From the NCBI GenBank assembly GCA_910576975.1, contig CAJTJY010000005.1, positions 89,321 through 121,888 of the forward strand: a stretch of 32,568 nt of DNA, written 5' to 3'. This DNA is from an uncultured Lachnospiraceae bacterium (GTDB lineage: Bacteria > Bacillota > Clostridia > Lachnospirales > Lachnospiraceae). The notes under the pieces were generated by a model. That model worked only from the letters and a program-made list of their open reading frames with translations, had not been told where the DNA came from and did no database searches. Shown here in pieces: positions 9,098-16,491 of this stretch (positions within the stretch are counted from its first letter, which is position 1; each line of letters begins with the position of its first letter). A program made the translations under genes and the position numbers.

Positions 9098-9126
9098 ATT
9101 ATAGAAAGACTTGTAAAAAAACACAA
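9098..9126 (-). promoter_or_regulatory. Promoter of the RND exporter-TetR operon
   Basis: On the minus strand TTGTGT (9126-9121), 17 bases, TATAAT (9103-9098). The -10 is a perfect consensus and the -35 is weak (three of six), as is common for repressor-controlled promoters. Predicted start near 9091, next to the palindrome at 9071-9086. Confidence 0.6.
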
Positions 9127-9197
9127 GAAAAAAATTATGAAATTTTTATAAATACAAAATTTTCCACTCTGTATCTATTTTTATACATGCAAATCTG

Positions 9198-9225
9198 TTG
9201 AAAAAAAATTCAAAAGTGATACATT
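9198..9225 (+). promoter_or_regulatory. Possible promoter for pta
   Basis: TTGAAA (9198-9203), 16 bases, then TACATT (9220-9225) preceded by an extended -10 TG at 9217-9218. The surrounding region 9120-9300 is very AT-rich and other placements are possible. It would give a leader of about 70 bases. Confidence 0.35.
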
Positions 9226-9301
9226 TATAAATAGAGATTATCACAGAATATGAAACAAGATGATGACAAGGCAGATATTAATTTTTAAGGAGGATTTTAC
9301 T

Positions 9302-10315
9302 ATGAGCAGACACATGTATGGCTTTGGAGCAATGATCAGCAAACTGAAAAAGAACCCCAAAAAAATCGTATTTACCGAAGGCAGCGATCCCCGTATTTTG
9401 GAAGCGGCATCCCGTCTTTTGGCTTCCAATTTCCTGACACCTCTTTTGGTAGGCAAAAAAGAAGACGTAGAAAACGCCGCCGAAGAATATGGCTACAACA
9501 TCCGGGGCGCGCAAATCATAGATCCTGAAAATTTTGAAAAAATAGACGAGATGGTGGACGCCCTTTGCGAGCTTCGAAAAAGCAAGAACATGCAGCCAGA
9601 AGAGGCACGCAAAATTTTAAAGCAAGGCAACTACTTTGGAACGATGCTTGTAAAAATGGGCTTTGCCGATTCCCTTCTAGGCGGTGCGACTTACACCACT
9701 GCCGACACGATCCGTCCTGCGCTGCAGCTAATTAAAACCAAGCCCGGATACAAAATCGTATCTTCCTGCTTTATCCTGGTACGCCCCTCCGCTACTGGTG
9801 AAAATGAAGTCTTGGCAATGGCAGACTGCGCCATTAATATCAAGCCCACCGAGGACGAGCTGGCAGAAATTGCCGTCGAAGCTGCGGATTGCGGTCAAAT
9901 CTTCGGCATTGATCCTAAAATAGCTTTTTTAAGCTATTCCACTTTGGGCTCAGGCGCTGGAGAAGATGTTGACAAAATGCGCAATGCTGCTGCAAAAGCA
10001 AAAGCTATGAGGCCAGATCTCCCGATCTCTGGCGAAATGCAGTTTGACGCTGCCGTTTCTCCCCGAGTAGCTCGCACAAAATGCCCAGACGATCCCGTAG
10101 CCGGTCATGCCAACGTATTTGTATTCCCTGATATCAATGCCGGGAATATTGGTTACAAGATCGCACAACGCATGGGAAATTTTGAAGCATATGGTCCTAT
10201 TTTACTGGGACTCAATTCTCCCATCAATGACTTATCCCGGGGCTGCAATGCTGACGAGGTATATTCGATGGCAATCATCACGGCAGCGCTGGTAGATATG
10301 GAAGAGGGCGAATAA
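9302..10315 (+). CDS. pta: Phosphate acetyltransferase
   Basis: Interconverts acetyl-CoA plus phosphate and acetyl phosphate plus CoA in the cytoplasm, the first step of ATP-yielding acetate formation in fermenters. 337 residues from the chosen ATG, the length of the short single-domain Pta class. It contains the family motifs around KIVFTEGSDPRILEAA (N-terminal), SLLGGATYTTADTIRPALQ, SYSTLGSGAGEDVDKM and GEMQFDAAVSP, and the C-terminal GHANVFVFPDINAGNIGYK. An upstream in-frame ATG at 9260 is rejected because a strong AAGGAGG site sits seven bases before the ATG at 9302. It is the only plus-strand gene in the window. ackA, often its partner, is not adjacent: the next gene is convergent. Confidence 0.96.
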   Translation: MSRHMYGFGAMISKLKKNPKKIVFTEGSDPRILEAASRLLASNFLTPLLVGKKEDVENAAEEYGYNIRGAQIIDPENFEKIDEMVDALCELRKSKNMQPEEARKILKQGNYFGTMLVKMGFADSLLGGATYTTADTIRPALQLIKTKPGYKIVSSCFILVRPSATGENEVLAMADCAINIKPTEDELAEIAVEAADCGQIFGIDPKIAFLSYSTLGSGAGEDVDKMRNAAAKAKAMRPDLPISGEMQFDAAVSPRVARTKCPDDPVAGHANVFVFPDINAGNIGYKIAQRMGNFEAYGPILLGLNSPINDLSRGCNADEVYSMAIITAALVDMEEGE

Positions 10316-10347
10316 CGACAAAATATGACACTCTAATCTCATATGAT

Positions 10348-10387
10348 AAAACAGGGGGCTATGAATCGATTGCGATTCAGCCCCCTG
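10348..10387 (-). terminator. Intrinsic terminator of the hydrogenase-receptor gene, possibly also serving pta
   Basis: CAGGGGGC (10352-10359) pairs with GCCCCCTG (10380-10387), and TGAATCG (10362-10368) with CGATTCA (10373-10379), around a four-base loop. On the minus strand the stem is followed by TTTTATC, a proper U-tract. On the plus strand no clean T-run follows, but the strong stem lies between two convergent genes. Confidence 0.85.
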
Positions 10388-10409
10388 ACACTTAATACAA
10401 CTTTTTAAC

Positions 10410-12356
10410 TTATGTCTCTACTACTTGATTCATTTTGTCTGACATCTGATTTACCACTTCGTCCACGACCTCAGACTGCGCGGAAATCTCCTCACTGCTG
10501 GCGGCAAGCATAGAAATTCCTTCGCTAATCCGCTCAATACTATTTAAAAATTCCATCGTCTCCTGGTTTAATTTCTCAATCGCAGGCATCAAAATCTCAT
10601 TCTGCTTCTTGCCTGCCGCAACCGCTTCTTTGGTTTGCTCTGCCAATTCCCGCACACGGTTGGCTATCACTGCGAACCCCTTGCCAGCCTCGCCGCTCCT
10701 TGCCGCCTCGATTCCTGCGTTCAAAGCCAGCATGCCTGTCTGATTGGAAATCTTTATAATGTCCTCATTCATGATATCATATCCCTGCACTGCCTGGGAA
10801 ACCTGATGCATGGAACGTTGCAGCATTTCCGTGAAAGAGGACATTCCGCTTACTGCCTGGGCAATCTTAGTAGCGTCCTCGGCAGAACTCTGGTTTCCAG
10901 ACGCCAAGTCACCCATGGAGCTCTTAATTTTCTGGAAATCTTCCATAATCTCTCGATAAAGCCTCTCCTTGGATTCCTGCTCCTCTTTGAGCTGCATGTT
11001 GAGGTTTTGCATTCTCTCCTGTTCCTCTTGCACCGCGGCTTTCTCATAATGCATGCAATTCTCTTTGCGGTTCATTCCCAAAGCAACTGCCGCAGCCATT
11101 TCCCTGCAGCTTTCATAACCGCAGGCGCCACAGTCAATATTCTGTTTTTCCAAAGTATCTTTGCACATGGCTGCAAAGCCAGAATTCGTCAACTGACTGT
11201 TGATCTCAATTGATTTCGACATATCCCGATAGGTACACAGGAAATCCTCCAACCGTAAGCCGGCAAACTGCGCATTGAAATTCTCGAAACGTTTCTCATA
11301 GCTTAGGTTCTTTGCCCAAGGATTCTTTTTATCTTTCTTTTTATGATTCAAATAGCGCTTCGCCTTGTCCCTTTGTCCCTGAATCTCAAACAAAACATCA
11401 TCGTCACCCGACAATTCCGGCTCCACCCCTGTGCCATGGAGGCATCCTTCTGCACAGTTGAGCGCATCCACCATAAAAGGCAGCGGCTTGTTCATTTTGA
11501 CCCGCTGCGCATAGCTTTTTAAAAATCGATACGCATGACTCTCTCCCTCTATCTGCCGGATCATAACATCCTTCCCCAGGAAATGTTCCACATTTTCCCT
11601 TAATCCGCCTGGCTGGGGGTAGACGCTTCCTAATCCGTATTCCAGTTCATCTACCGCCTCGTAGGAAGAAAGATTCTGTCCCTTTAACTTTGCCATCAGA
11701 TGATCAAACGTCACATTGTAAGACACATATGGCCGATTCTCCGGCCTGCTGATTTCTGCTTTCTTGGCAATGCAAGGTCCGAGAAATGCCAGCTTATCCT
11801 GGATTTTCAGATATTTTTTCACGTAGACCGCTGCGCACATCATAGGGCTATGGACTGGAATCAGCTTTGGAATCAGTTCGGGTATGTATTTTTCAATGTA
11901 CTGCACAATTGCTGGGCAGGGCTGGGAAATCCCGCCCTTGAGCTGATGTTTTGCCAGGTAGTTCAAATATCCCCACGTCGTAATATCCGCGCCAAAACTT
12001 ACGCTGATAATGTGGTTTACCCCGAGATGTTTTAAATATCCCAGGATCTTTCCATAGGTCCTGGGATAATTTGCAATAAACGCCGGGGCTACCAAAAGGC
12101 TGATTGACTCCCCTTTAGATAAATCTGCCAAAAATTGTTCCGCATCATCCTGATAGCTTCTCGCATGATGATGGCAGGCGTCAATGCAAGCGCCACAATG
12201 AACACATGCCTCCCCATCAACGTAAATAACATCCTGCCCGTTATAGCTCGAGGAATAGTTTGCCTCAAAAACCGGACAGGCTGAGATACAGTGATTACAG
12301 CCGATACATTTATCATTTGTGTAAACAAGCCCTGTGTTTAATTTGTTATTTTCCAT
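10410..12356 (-). CDS. Cytoplasmic [FeFe]-hydrogenase-like sensor fused to a chemoreceptor (MCP) signalling domain
   Basis: 648 residues from the chosen start, no membrane segment. Domain order: two ferredoxin [4Fe-4S] motifs (Cys17/20/23/27 and Cys51/54/57/61); an H-cluster domain (about 80-320) with ligand cysteines Cys147 (QPCPAI), Cys195 (GPCIAKKAE), Cys301 and Cys305 (NCAEGC); a four-cysteine Fe-S domain (Cys409/412/417/434, DCGACGYESC); a coiled-coil linker; then an MCP signalling hairpin (about 470-648) with tip sequence TGMLALNAGIEAARSGEAG. The residue before Cys147 is Pro, where catalytic enzymes have the proton-relay Cys, as expected for sensory [FeFe] proteins. It likely reports H2 or redox state to a CheA/CheW complex. 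Start: an ATG at 12443 lacks a ribosome binding site; the ATG at 12356 has GGGAGG 11 bases upstream. Family firm; ligand inferred. Confidence 0.88.
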   Translation of the reverse strand: MENNKLNTGLVYTNDKCIGCNHCISACPVFEANYSSSYNGQDVIYVDGEACVHCGACIDACHHHARSYQDDAEQFLADLSKGESISLLVAPAFIANYPRTYGKILGYLKHLGVNHIISVSFGADITTWGYLNYLAKHQLKGGISQPCPAIVQYIEKYIPELIPKLIPVHSPMMCAAVYVKKYLKIQDKLAFLGPCIAKKAEISRPENRPYVSYNVTFDHLMAKLKGQNLSSYEAVDELEYGLGSVYPQPGGLRENVEHFLGKDVMIRQIEGESHAYRFLKSYAQRVKMNKPLPFMVDALNCAEGCLHGTGVEPELSGDDDVLFEIQGQRDKAKRYLNHKKKDKKNPWAKNLSYEKRFENFNAQFAGLRLEDFLCTYRDMSKSIEINSQLTNSGFAAMCKDTLEKQNIDCGACGYESCREMAAAVALGMNRKENCMHYEKAAVQEEQERMQNLNMQLKEEQESKERLYREIMEDFQKIKSSMGDLASGNQSSAEDATKIAQAVSGMSSFTEMLQRSMHQVSQAVQGYDIMNEDIIKISNQTGMLALNAGIEAARSGEAGKGFAVIANRVRELAEQTKEAVAAGKKQNEILMPAIEKLNQETMEFLNSIERISEGISMLAASSEEISAQSEVVDEVVNQMSDKMNQVVET

Positions 12357-12597
12357 GACGTTTGTATCCTCCCGTACTTGATTCAGCGCTGTTTTCAAAC
12401 TACAACAGCATCCTCTTTTTCTTGCTACAATTTTAACACTCATGCCATGAAAAATCTACTATTTTTTTGCTATTTCTATGCGTATTGTTCTATTTTTATC
12501 TTAATTGCACAAAGAACTTATACATATTGCATAAAAAATAACGTGGGAGGTTGACTTTTCGTCAGCTAATTCTTACAACTTTTGCACAAAAGAATCA

Positions 12598-14004
12598 TTA
12601 TGCATGGGGAATATTGGTAAAATCAGAAATTTCTCTATTCAGCGTCGCCAGATCATCGACGCATAAATCATGTATGGAACTATGCCCCGTAATCCGGGCA
12701 AACGTCTTTAACTCTTCTAAGGTCACGTTCAGATAATTGGCAACTCTCTGGGCTGCCTGATCCACTTTTAAGCGCTCCCTAAGTTTTGGATCCTGCGTGG
12801 CAATCCCAACTGGACAGTTGCCAGAACCACAGATCCGATACTGCTGGCAAGCTGCCGCAATCAGAGCCGCGCTCGCTACCGCCACTGCGTCCGCTCCCAT
12901 GGCAAGCGCTTTCGCCACATCCGCAGAAATGCGCAGCCCTCCAGTGATCACAAGGGAAATGTCTGAGCTTATAGAATCTAAGTACTTCCTTGCCCGGTAC
13001 AGCGCATAGACGGTAGGCACGGTGGTTGCTTCCCGTAAAAACAAGGGACTGGACCCTGTGGCTCCTCCTCTTCCGTCAATCGTAATAAAATCCGGTTCTG
13101 CATAGACGCAATACTCCAAATCACGCTCGATCCGGCCTGCAGCGATTTTAATGCCGATCGGCCTGCCATCCGAACGGTTCCGGAGCATGTCAACCATGTC
13201 TTTTAAATCCTCTTTGGAATTCAATTCTGGAAATTTGCTGGGGCTCTGAACATCCTCTCCCTGTTTTTTTCCGCGGAGCCTGGCAATTTCTGCCGTAACT
13301 TTTTCACCTGGCAAATGCCCTCCCATGCCTGGTTTCGTTCCCTGTCCGATTTTAATTTCGATAGCGTCCGCCTTTCGCAGATTCTCATCTGTCACACTGT
13401 ATTTATTGGGAATATACTCAAAAATGTATTTGTATGAGGCGTCCCGTTCCTCTGGCAGTATGCCGCCTTCCCCGCTGCACATCGCAGTCTCTGCCATCGC
13501 TGATCCCTTTGCCAACGCTATTTTGATTTCCCTTGACAATGCGCCGAACGACATATGGGAAATATAAACAGGGCTTTTCAAGATCATGGGCCTCTTCGCA
13601 TGTCTGCCTATCACCGTCATCGTCGTCACTGGATCATCCTCGTCTAGAGGAGGCGGATTCAGCTGGGCGCCCAACAGCAGGATATCCTCCCAGCCTGGCA
13701 TCGGCATTTTCGTCCCCATGGCTCCGCTAATGGTCTTTCCTGTCACTGCCATCTGATGAATTTCTTCCATATAGCGGCATGATTGATCCACCCGGTAAAA
13801 ATTCTTATCATAGCTTAGTTCCATAGAAAAGACGTCCTCTTTCTGCTCCGTTTTGCCACTGCTTAATTCTATAGTGCTGACCTCGCCCCCCTCCAAAGCC
13901 TCCTCACGGAATTTTTCTCTGGGCTGACGGCAGACTGGGCAGTTCTCTGGAGGCTGCTCCCCTTGACACACATAACCACAGACAGTACATACAAATTTCT
14001 TCAT
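12598..14004 (-). CDS. Rubredoxin-like/glutamate-synthase-like FMN flavoprotein
   Basis: 468 residues. The N-terminus is a rubredoxin-like zinc or iron knuckle with CxxC pairs at Cys6/9 and Cys22/25. The rest is the FMN-binding, TIM-barrel domain of the glutamate synthase large subunit: GALSREIKIALAKG, GQGTKPGMGGHLPG, DFITIDGRGGATGSSP and GGLRISADVAKALAMGADAV. A [3Fe-4S] signature follows at Cys386-x5-Cys392-x4-Cys397 (CQQYRICGSGNCPVG). The glutamine amidotransferase domain of a true GltB is missing, so it cannot by itself take nitrogen from glutamine. It may be an ammonia- or partner-dependent glutamate synthase, or another FMN redox enzyme fed by the rubredoxin domain. The ATG has AAGGAG upstream. 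It lies 5' of the hydrogenase-like receptor with a 241-bp gap, so a shared transcript is uncertain. Confidence 0.88.
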   Translation of the reverse strand: MKKFVCTVCGYVCQGEQPPENCPVCRQPREKFREEALEGGEVSTIELSSGKTEQKEDVFSMELSYDKNFYRVDQSCRYMEEIHQMAVTGKTISGAMGTKMPMPGWEDILLLGAQLNPPPLDEDDPVTTMTVIGRHAKRPMILKSPVYISHMSFGALSREIKIALAKGSAMAETAMCSGEGGILPEERDASYKYIFEYIPNKYSVTDENLRKADAIEIKIGQGTKPGMGGHLPGEKVTAEIARLRGKKQGEDVQSPSKFPELNSKEDLKDMVDMLRNRSDGRPIGIKIAAGRIERDLEYCVYAEPDFITIDGRGGATGSSPLFLREATTVPTVYALYRARKYLDSISSDISLVITGGLRISADVAKALAMGADAVAVASAALIAAACQQYRICGSGNCPVGIATQDPKLRERLKVDQAAQRVANYLNVTLEELKTFARITGHSSIHDLCVDDLATLNREISDFTNIPHA

Positions 14005-14022
14005 ATATTTCTCCTTTCCATT

Positions 14023-14161
14023 TCACATTAATAGTTAATTGCGAAACTACCAAATGATCGAAATTTCATATACAATTATTACAATTCTGGTAAAAAATTC
14101 TCAATTTTTTCCTACGAAATTCATAAAACTAATAAGTTTCGCAAATCCCTATCACATTAAT
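14023..14161. repeat. AT-rich intergenic segment with paired inverted and direct repeats
   Basis: Between recQ and the flavoprotein gene. A 10-bp direct repeat, TCACATTAAT, occurs at 14023-14032 and 14152-14161. Just inside are perfect 10-bp inverted repeats, TTGCGAAACT (14039-14048) and AGTTTCGCAA (14135-14144). The layout resembles a small element with terminal inverted repeats and a target duplication, but 6-7 extra bases lie between the two repeat types, and AT-rich DNA makes chance matches easier. It also spans the likely promoter region of the flavoprotein gene. Confidence 0.4.
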
Positions 14162-14205
14162 CTAACTTTTACACACGGCAAGCCGCATTATGTCTCCATG
14201 CATTT

Positions 14206-16071
14206 CTATTCTGCCTCTAAGGAAACGGCTGCATTAGGATGTTCGATGCCAAACTCCTCAATTTCCTTTAAAAACCGTTGCCCATATTTAGAAAATTTAT
14301 TTTCTCCAACGCCAGATACCGTCAGCATTTCCCGTCTGTTTTTCGGCGTCTTGGCACACATGTCAAGCAACGTCTTGTCGCTGAAAATGATATATGGCGG
14401 CAGAGCTTCCTCCTTGGCAATTGCCAACCGCAGCTTCCGCAGCTTTTCAAACAATTTATATCCTGCGCTGGTAAGAGAATCCGTACTTTTTCCCGCATTC
14501 TTTTTACCCGCTGGCTTCTCTTTTTTCGCTTCAAGCATCCTGACCATCACAGATGCATCTTCCTTTTTTAGATTCGTAATGTCCCCGATCTTCAGAAGGC
14601 TGTATGCTCCGTCTGTCTTAACAATATATCCTTGCAACAGCATCTGCTCTATCAGTAGCTGAATTTCCTTTTCACTTAAGTGTTTTAAAACGCCAAAAGA
14701 CTTATAATTTTCTGCGCCGATCTCCGTAAGCCTGGCACGCTTTGCGCCAAGAAGAATTCCCGTCACGATATTGCCCCCATATCTGCCCTTTGTTTCTACG
14801 ACGCAATTGACGACCCATTTTGCATCCGCCGTGCGGTCAACTTTCACATATTCTCTGTGACAATTACCGCAATTGTCACAGGGGACGCTTGCCTTTTCCC
14901 CAAAGTACCCTAAGATATAGTTTCTCAGGCAAAAAGTTGTCTTACAATACCCTTCCATTGCCCGCAGCCTTTGAATGTCTCTTTGCTTTACCAGCTCTAT
15001 ATCCGCCGGATCCATTGCTTCAAATTCTTTTTTGTCCAGAAGAAACTTATTGATGATCACATCCTGACCTGAAAACAACAACATGCATTGGGCGTTTCCT
15101 CCGTCACGCCCGGCCCTGCCAGCCTCCTGATAATAATTTTCCATGCTCTGAGGCATATTATAATGGATCACAAACCTTACATTTGATTTATCAATCCCCA
15201 TGCCAAATGCATTGGTAGCCACCATCACTTGCACCCTGTCATAAATAAAATCTTCCTGCTGCCTTTTGCGTATCTCGTTTTCTATTCCGGCATGGTAACA
15301 AGCCGCAGCAATTCCTCGTTCTCGTAGTTTTTGATACAGTGAATCCACGTTCTTCCTTGTGGCGCAGTACACGATCCCGCTTTCCTGCGGATGTTTCTCA
15401 ATATAATCTATCACGAATTCATCCTTTTTCTTTCCTGCGGCATATTCTACGCTGTAATACAGGTTTTCCCTGTCAAATCCTGTGACAATTATCTTGGGAC
15501 GATCTAATTTTAAGATACACTCTATATCGTTCTTCACTTCCCCAGTCGCTGTCGCTGTAAATGCGCTGACAATCGGCCGCTTGGGCAGACGGTCAATAAA
15601 ATCCACAATCTTTAAATAACTAGGTCTGAAATCCTGCCCCCATTGTGAAATACAGTGCGCCTCGTCAACGGTGACCATGGAAATATCGCCACGGATTGCA
15701 AATTCCATAAATCCCCGGCTCTCTAAGCGTTCTGGCGCTACATAAATGATCTTGTATACCCCTTTCAAAGCCAGACTGAGTGCTTTGGATATCTGGGTTT
15801 CCGTTAAAGAAGAATTGATAAAGGCAGCATGGATCCCCGCTTCATTCAAGGATTTCACCTGATCCTGCATCAGGGAGATCAACGGCGATATTACAAGCGT
15901 AATGCCCTCAAGCAGTAATGCCGGGACCTGATAGCAGATAGATTTTCCCGCACCCGTAGGCATGACTGCCAACGCGTCCCTGCCTGACAAAACTGACTGA
16001 ATGATATCCTCCTGCCCATTGCGAAACGAATCATATCCAAAGTAAGTCTTTAGTGCTTCTGTGGCATTCAT
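14206..16071 (-). CDS. recQ: ATP-dependent DNA helicase RecQ
   Basis: 3'-5' superfamily 2 DNA helicase for recombination and repair of stalled forks. 621 residues from the chosen start. Domains: helicase core with Walker A (PTGAGKSICYQVPAL) and DEAH box (VDEAHCISQWGQDFRPSY); second RecA-like lobe (GIVYCATRKNVDSLYQKL; NAFGMGIDKSNVRFVIHYNMP; QEAGRAGRDG); a zinc-binding Cys cluster (CKTTFC...CDNCGNC); a winged helix (RQC); and a C-terminal HRDC domain (KLRKLRLAIAKEEALPPYIIF...LTVSGVGENKFSKYG). This is the full RecQ layout. The reading frame is open from a TTG at 16098, but the AAGGGAG site is correctly spaced (10 bases) for the ATG at 16071. It has its own promoter at 16120-16148. Confidence 0.96.
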   Translation of the reverse strand: MNATEALKTYFGYDSFRNGQEDIIQSVLSGRDALAVMPTGAGKSICYQVPALLLEGITLVISPLISLMQDQVKSLNEAGIHAAFINSSLTETQISKALSLALKGVYKIIYVAPERLESRGFMEFAIRGDISMVTVDEAHCISQWGQDFRPSYLKIVDFIDRLPKRPIVSAFTATATGEVKNDIECILKLDRPKIIVTGFDRENLYYSVEYAAGKKKDEFVIDYIEKHPQESGIVYCATRKNVDSLYQKLRERGIAAACYHAGIENEIRKRQQEDFIYDRVQVMVATNAFGMGIDKSNVRFVIHYNMPQSMENYYQEAGRAGRDGGNAQCMLLFSGQDVIINKFLLDKKEFEAMDPADIELVKQRDIQRLRAMEGYCKTTFCLRNYILGYFGEKASVPCDNCGNCHREYVKVDRTADAKWVVNCVVETKGRYGGNIVTGILLGAKRARLTEIGAENYKSFGVLKHLSEKEIQLLIEQMLLQGYIVKTDGAYSLLKIGDITNLKKEDASVMVRMLEAKKEKPAGKKNAGKSTDSLTSAGYKLFEKLRKLRLAIAKEEALPPYIIFSDKTLLDMCAKTPKNRREMLTVSGVGENKFSKYGQRFLKEIEEFGIEHPNAAVSLEAE

Positions 16072-16119
16072 AAGTTGCATACTCCCTTCTCTAGACAAAT
16101 TTTGCCATGCTCTAACGTC

Positions 16120-16148
16120 ATTATACCAACGGACGACAAGGAAGTAAA
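16120..16148 (-). promoter_or_regulatory. Promoter of recQ
   Basis: On the minus strand TTTACT (16148-16143), 17 bases, TATAAT (16125-16120) with an extended -10 (TGG before TATAAT). Predicted start near 16113, about 40 bases before the recQ ATG. Confidence 0.65.
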
Positions 16149-16240
16149 TCCTATTTGACGAATTCTAAGGATTCCTAAAGTCCTGGGCAAAATCACCGCA
16201 AGCAATGCTTGTCTTGAACATGAGTGCATGGCAGCAATAA

Positions 16241-16301
16241 AATAAAAAGCACCCGCGTTTACTTAGATGAAAACTTCCATCTTGCATAAAAATGGGTGCT
16301 T
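16241..16301 (-). terminator. Intrinsic terminator of the pyr operon
   Basis: AAGCACCC (16247-16254) pairs with GGGTGCTT (16294-16301); a smaller inner pairing (AGATG 16265-16269 with CATCT 16278-16282) helps close the 39-base loop. On the minus strand the stem runs into TTTTTATTTTATT. It lies about 190 bases past the pyrD stop, after the 48-bp tandem repeats, so these are part of the mRNA 3' end. Confidence 0.85.
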
Positions 16302-16311
16302 AATATGTATT

Positions 16312-16455
16312 TATACCCTCTGGGGCATCCCATTATGGCCATTCGGCCGTATCATATGGTATACCCTCTGGGGCATCCCATTATGGCCATTCGGCCGTAT
16401 CATAAGGTATAACCTCTGGGGCATCCCATTATGGCCATTCGGTCACATCATAAGG
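16312..16455. repeat. Three tandem 48-bp repeats in the pyrD 3' untranslated region
   Basis: Copies at 16312-16359, 16360-16407 and 16408-16455, each starting TATAMCCTC and directly adjoining. Copies 1 and 2 differ at one base; copy 3 differs from copy 2 at four. Each unit contains two small hairpins, TGGG-GCAT-CCCA and GGCC-ATTC-GGCC. No spacers, so this is not a CRISPR array. The 420-bp gene-free stretch 16072-16491 holds this array, the pyr terminator (16241-16301) and the recQ promoter (16120-16148). The unit length is a multiple of three, giving an open plus-strand frame, but no ribosome binding site supports translation. Confidence 0.95.
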
Positions 16456-16491
16456 TATATGTTTTGGCAGTTTTTATGCCGCACTTTTCCG

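Noticed and set aside
9302..10315. pta-ackA operon
   Set aside because: Only pta is present; the following gene is convergent and unrelated to acetate kinase.
10635..11213. 192-codon plus-strand frame
   Set aside because: Antisense to the MCP domain of the hydrogenase-like receptor; composition reflects the complement of coiled-coil codons.
12357..12443. N-terminal extension of the hydrogenase-like receptor by 29 residues
   Set aside because: No ribosome binding site before 12443; GGGAGG precedes the ATG at 12356. The spacing of 11 bases is long, so the longer form is not fully excluded.
16312..16455. CRISPR-like repeat array
   Set aside because: The copies are contiguous with no spacers and no cas genes are nearby.
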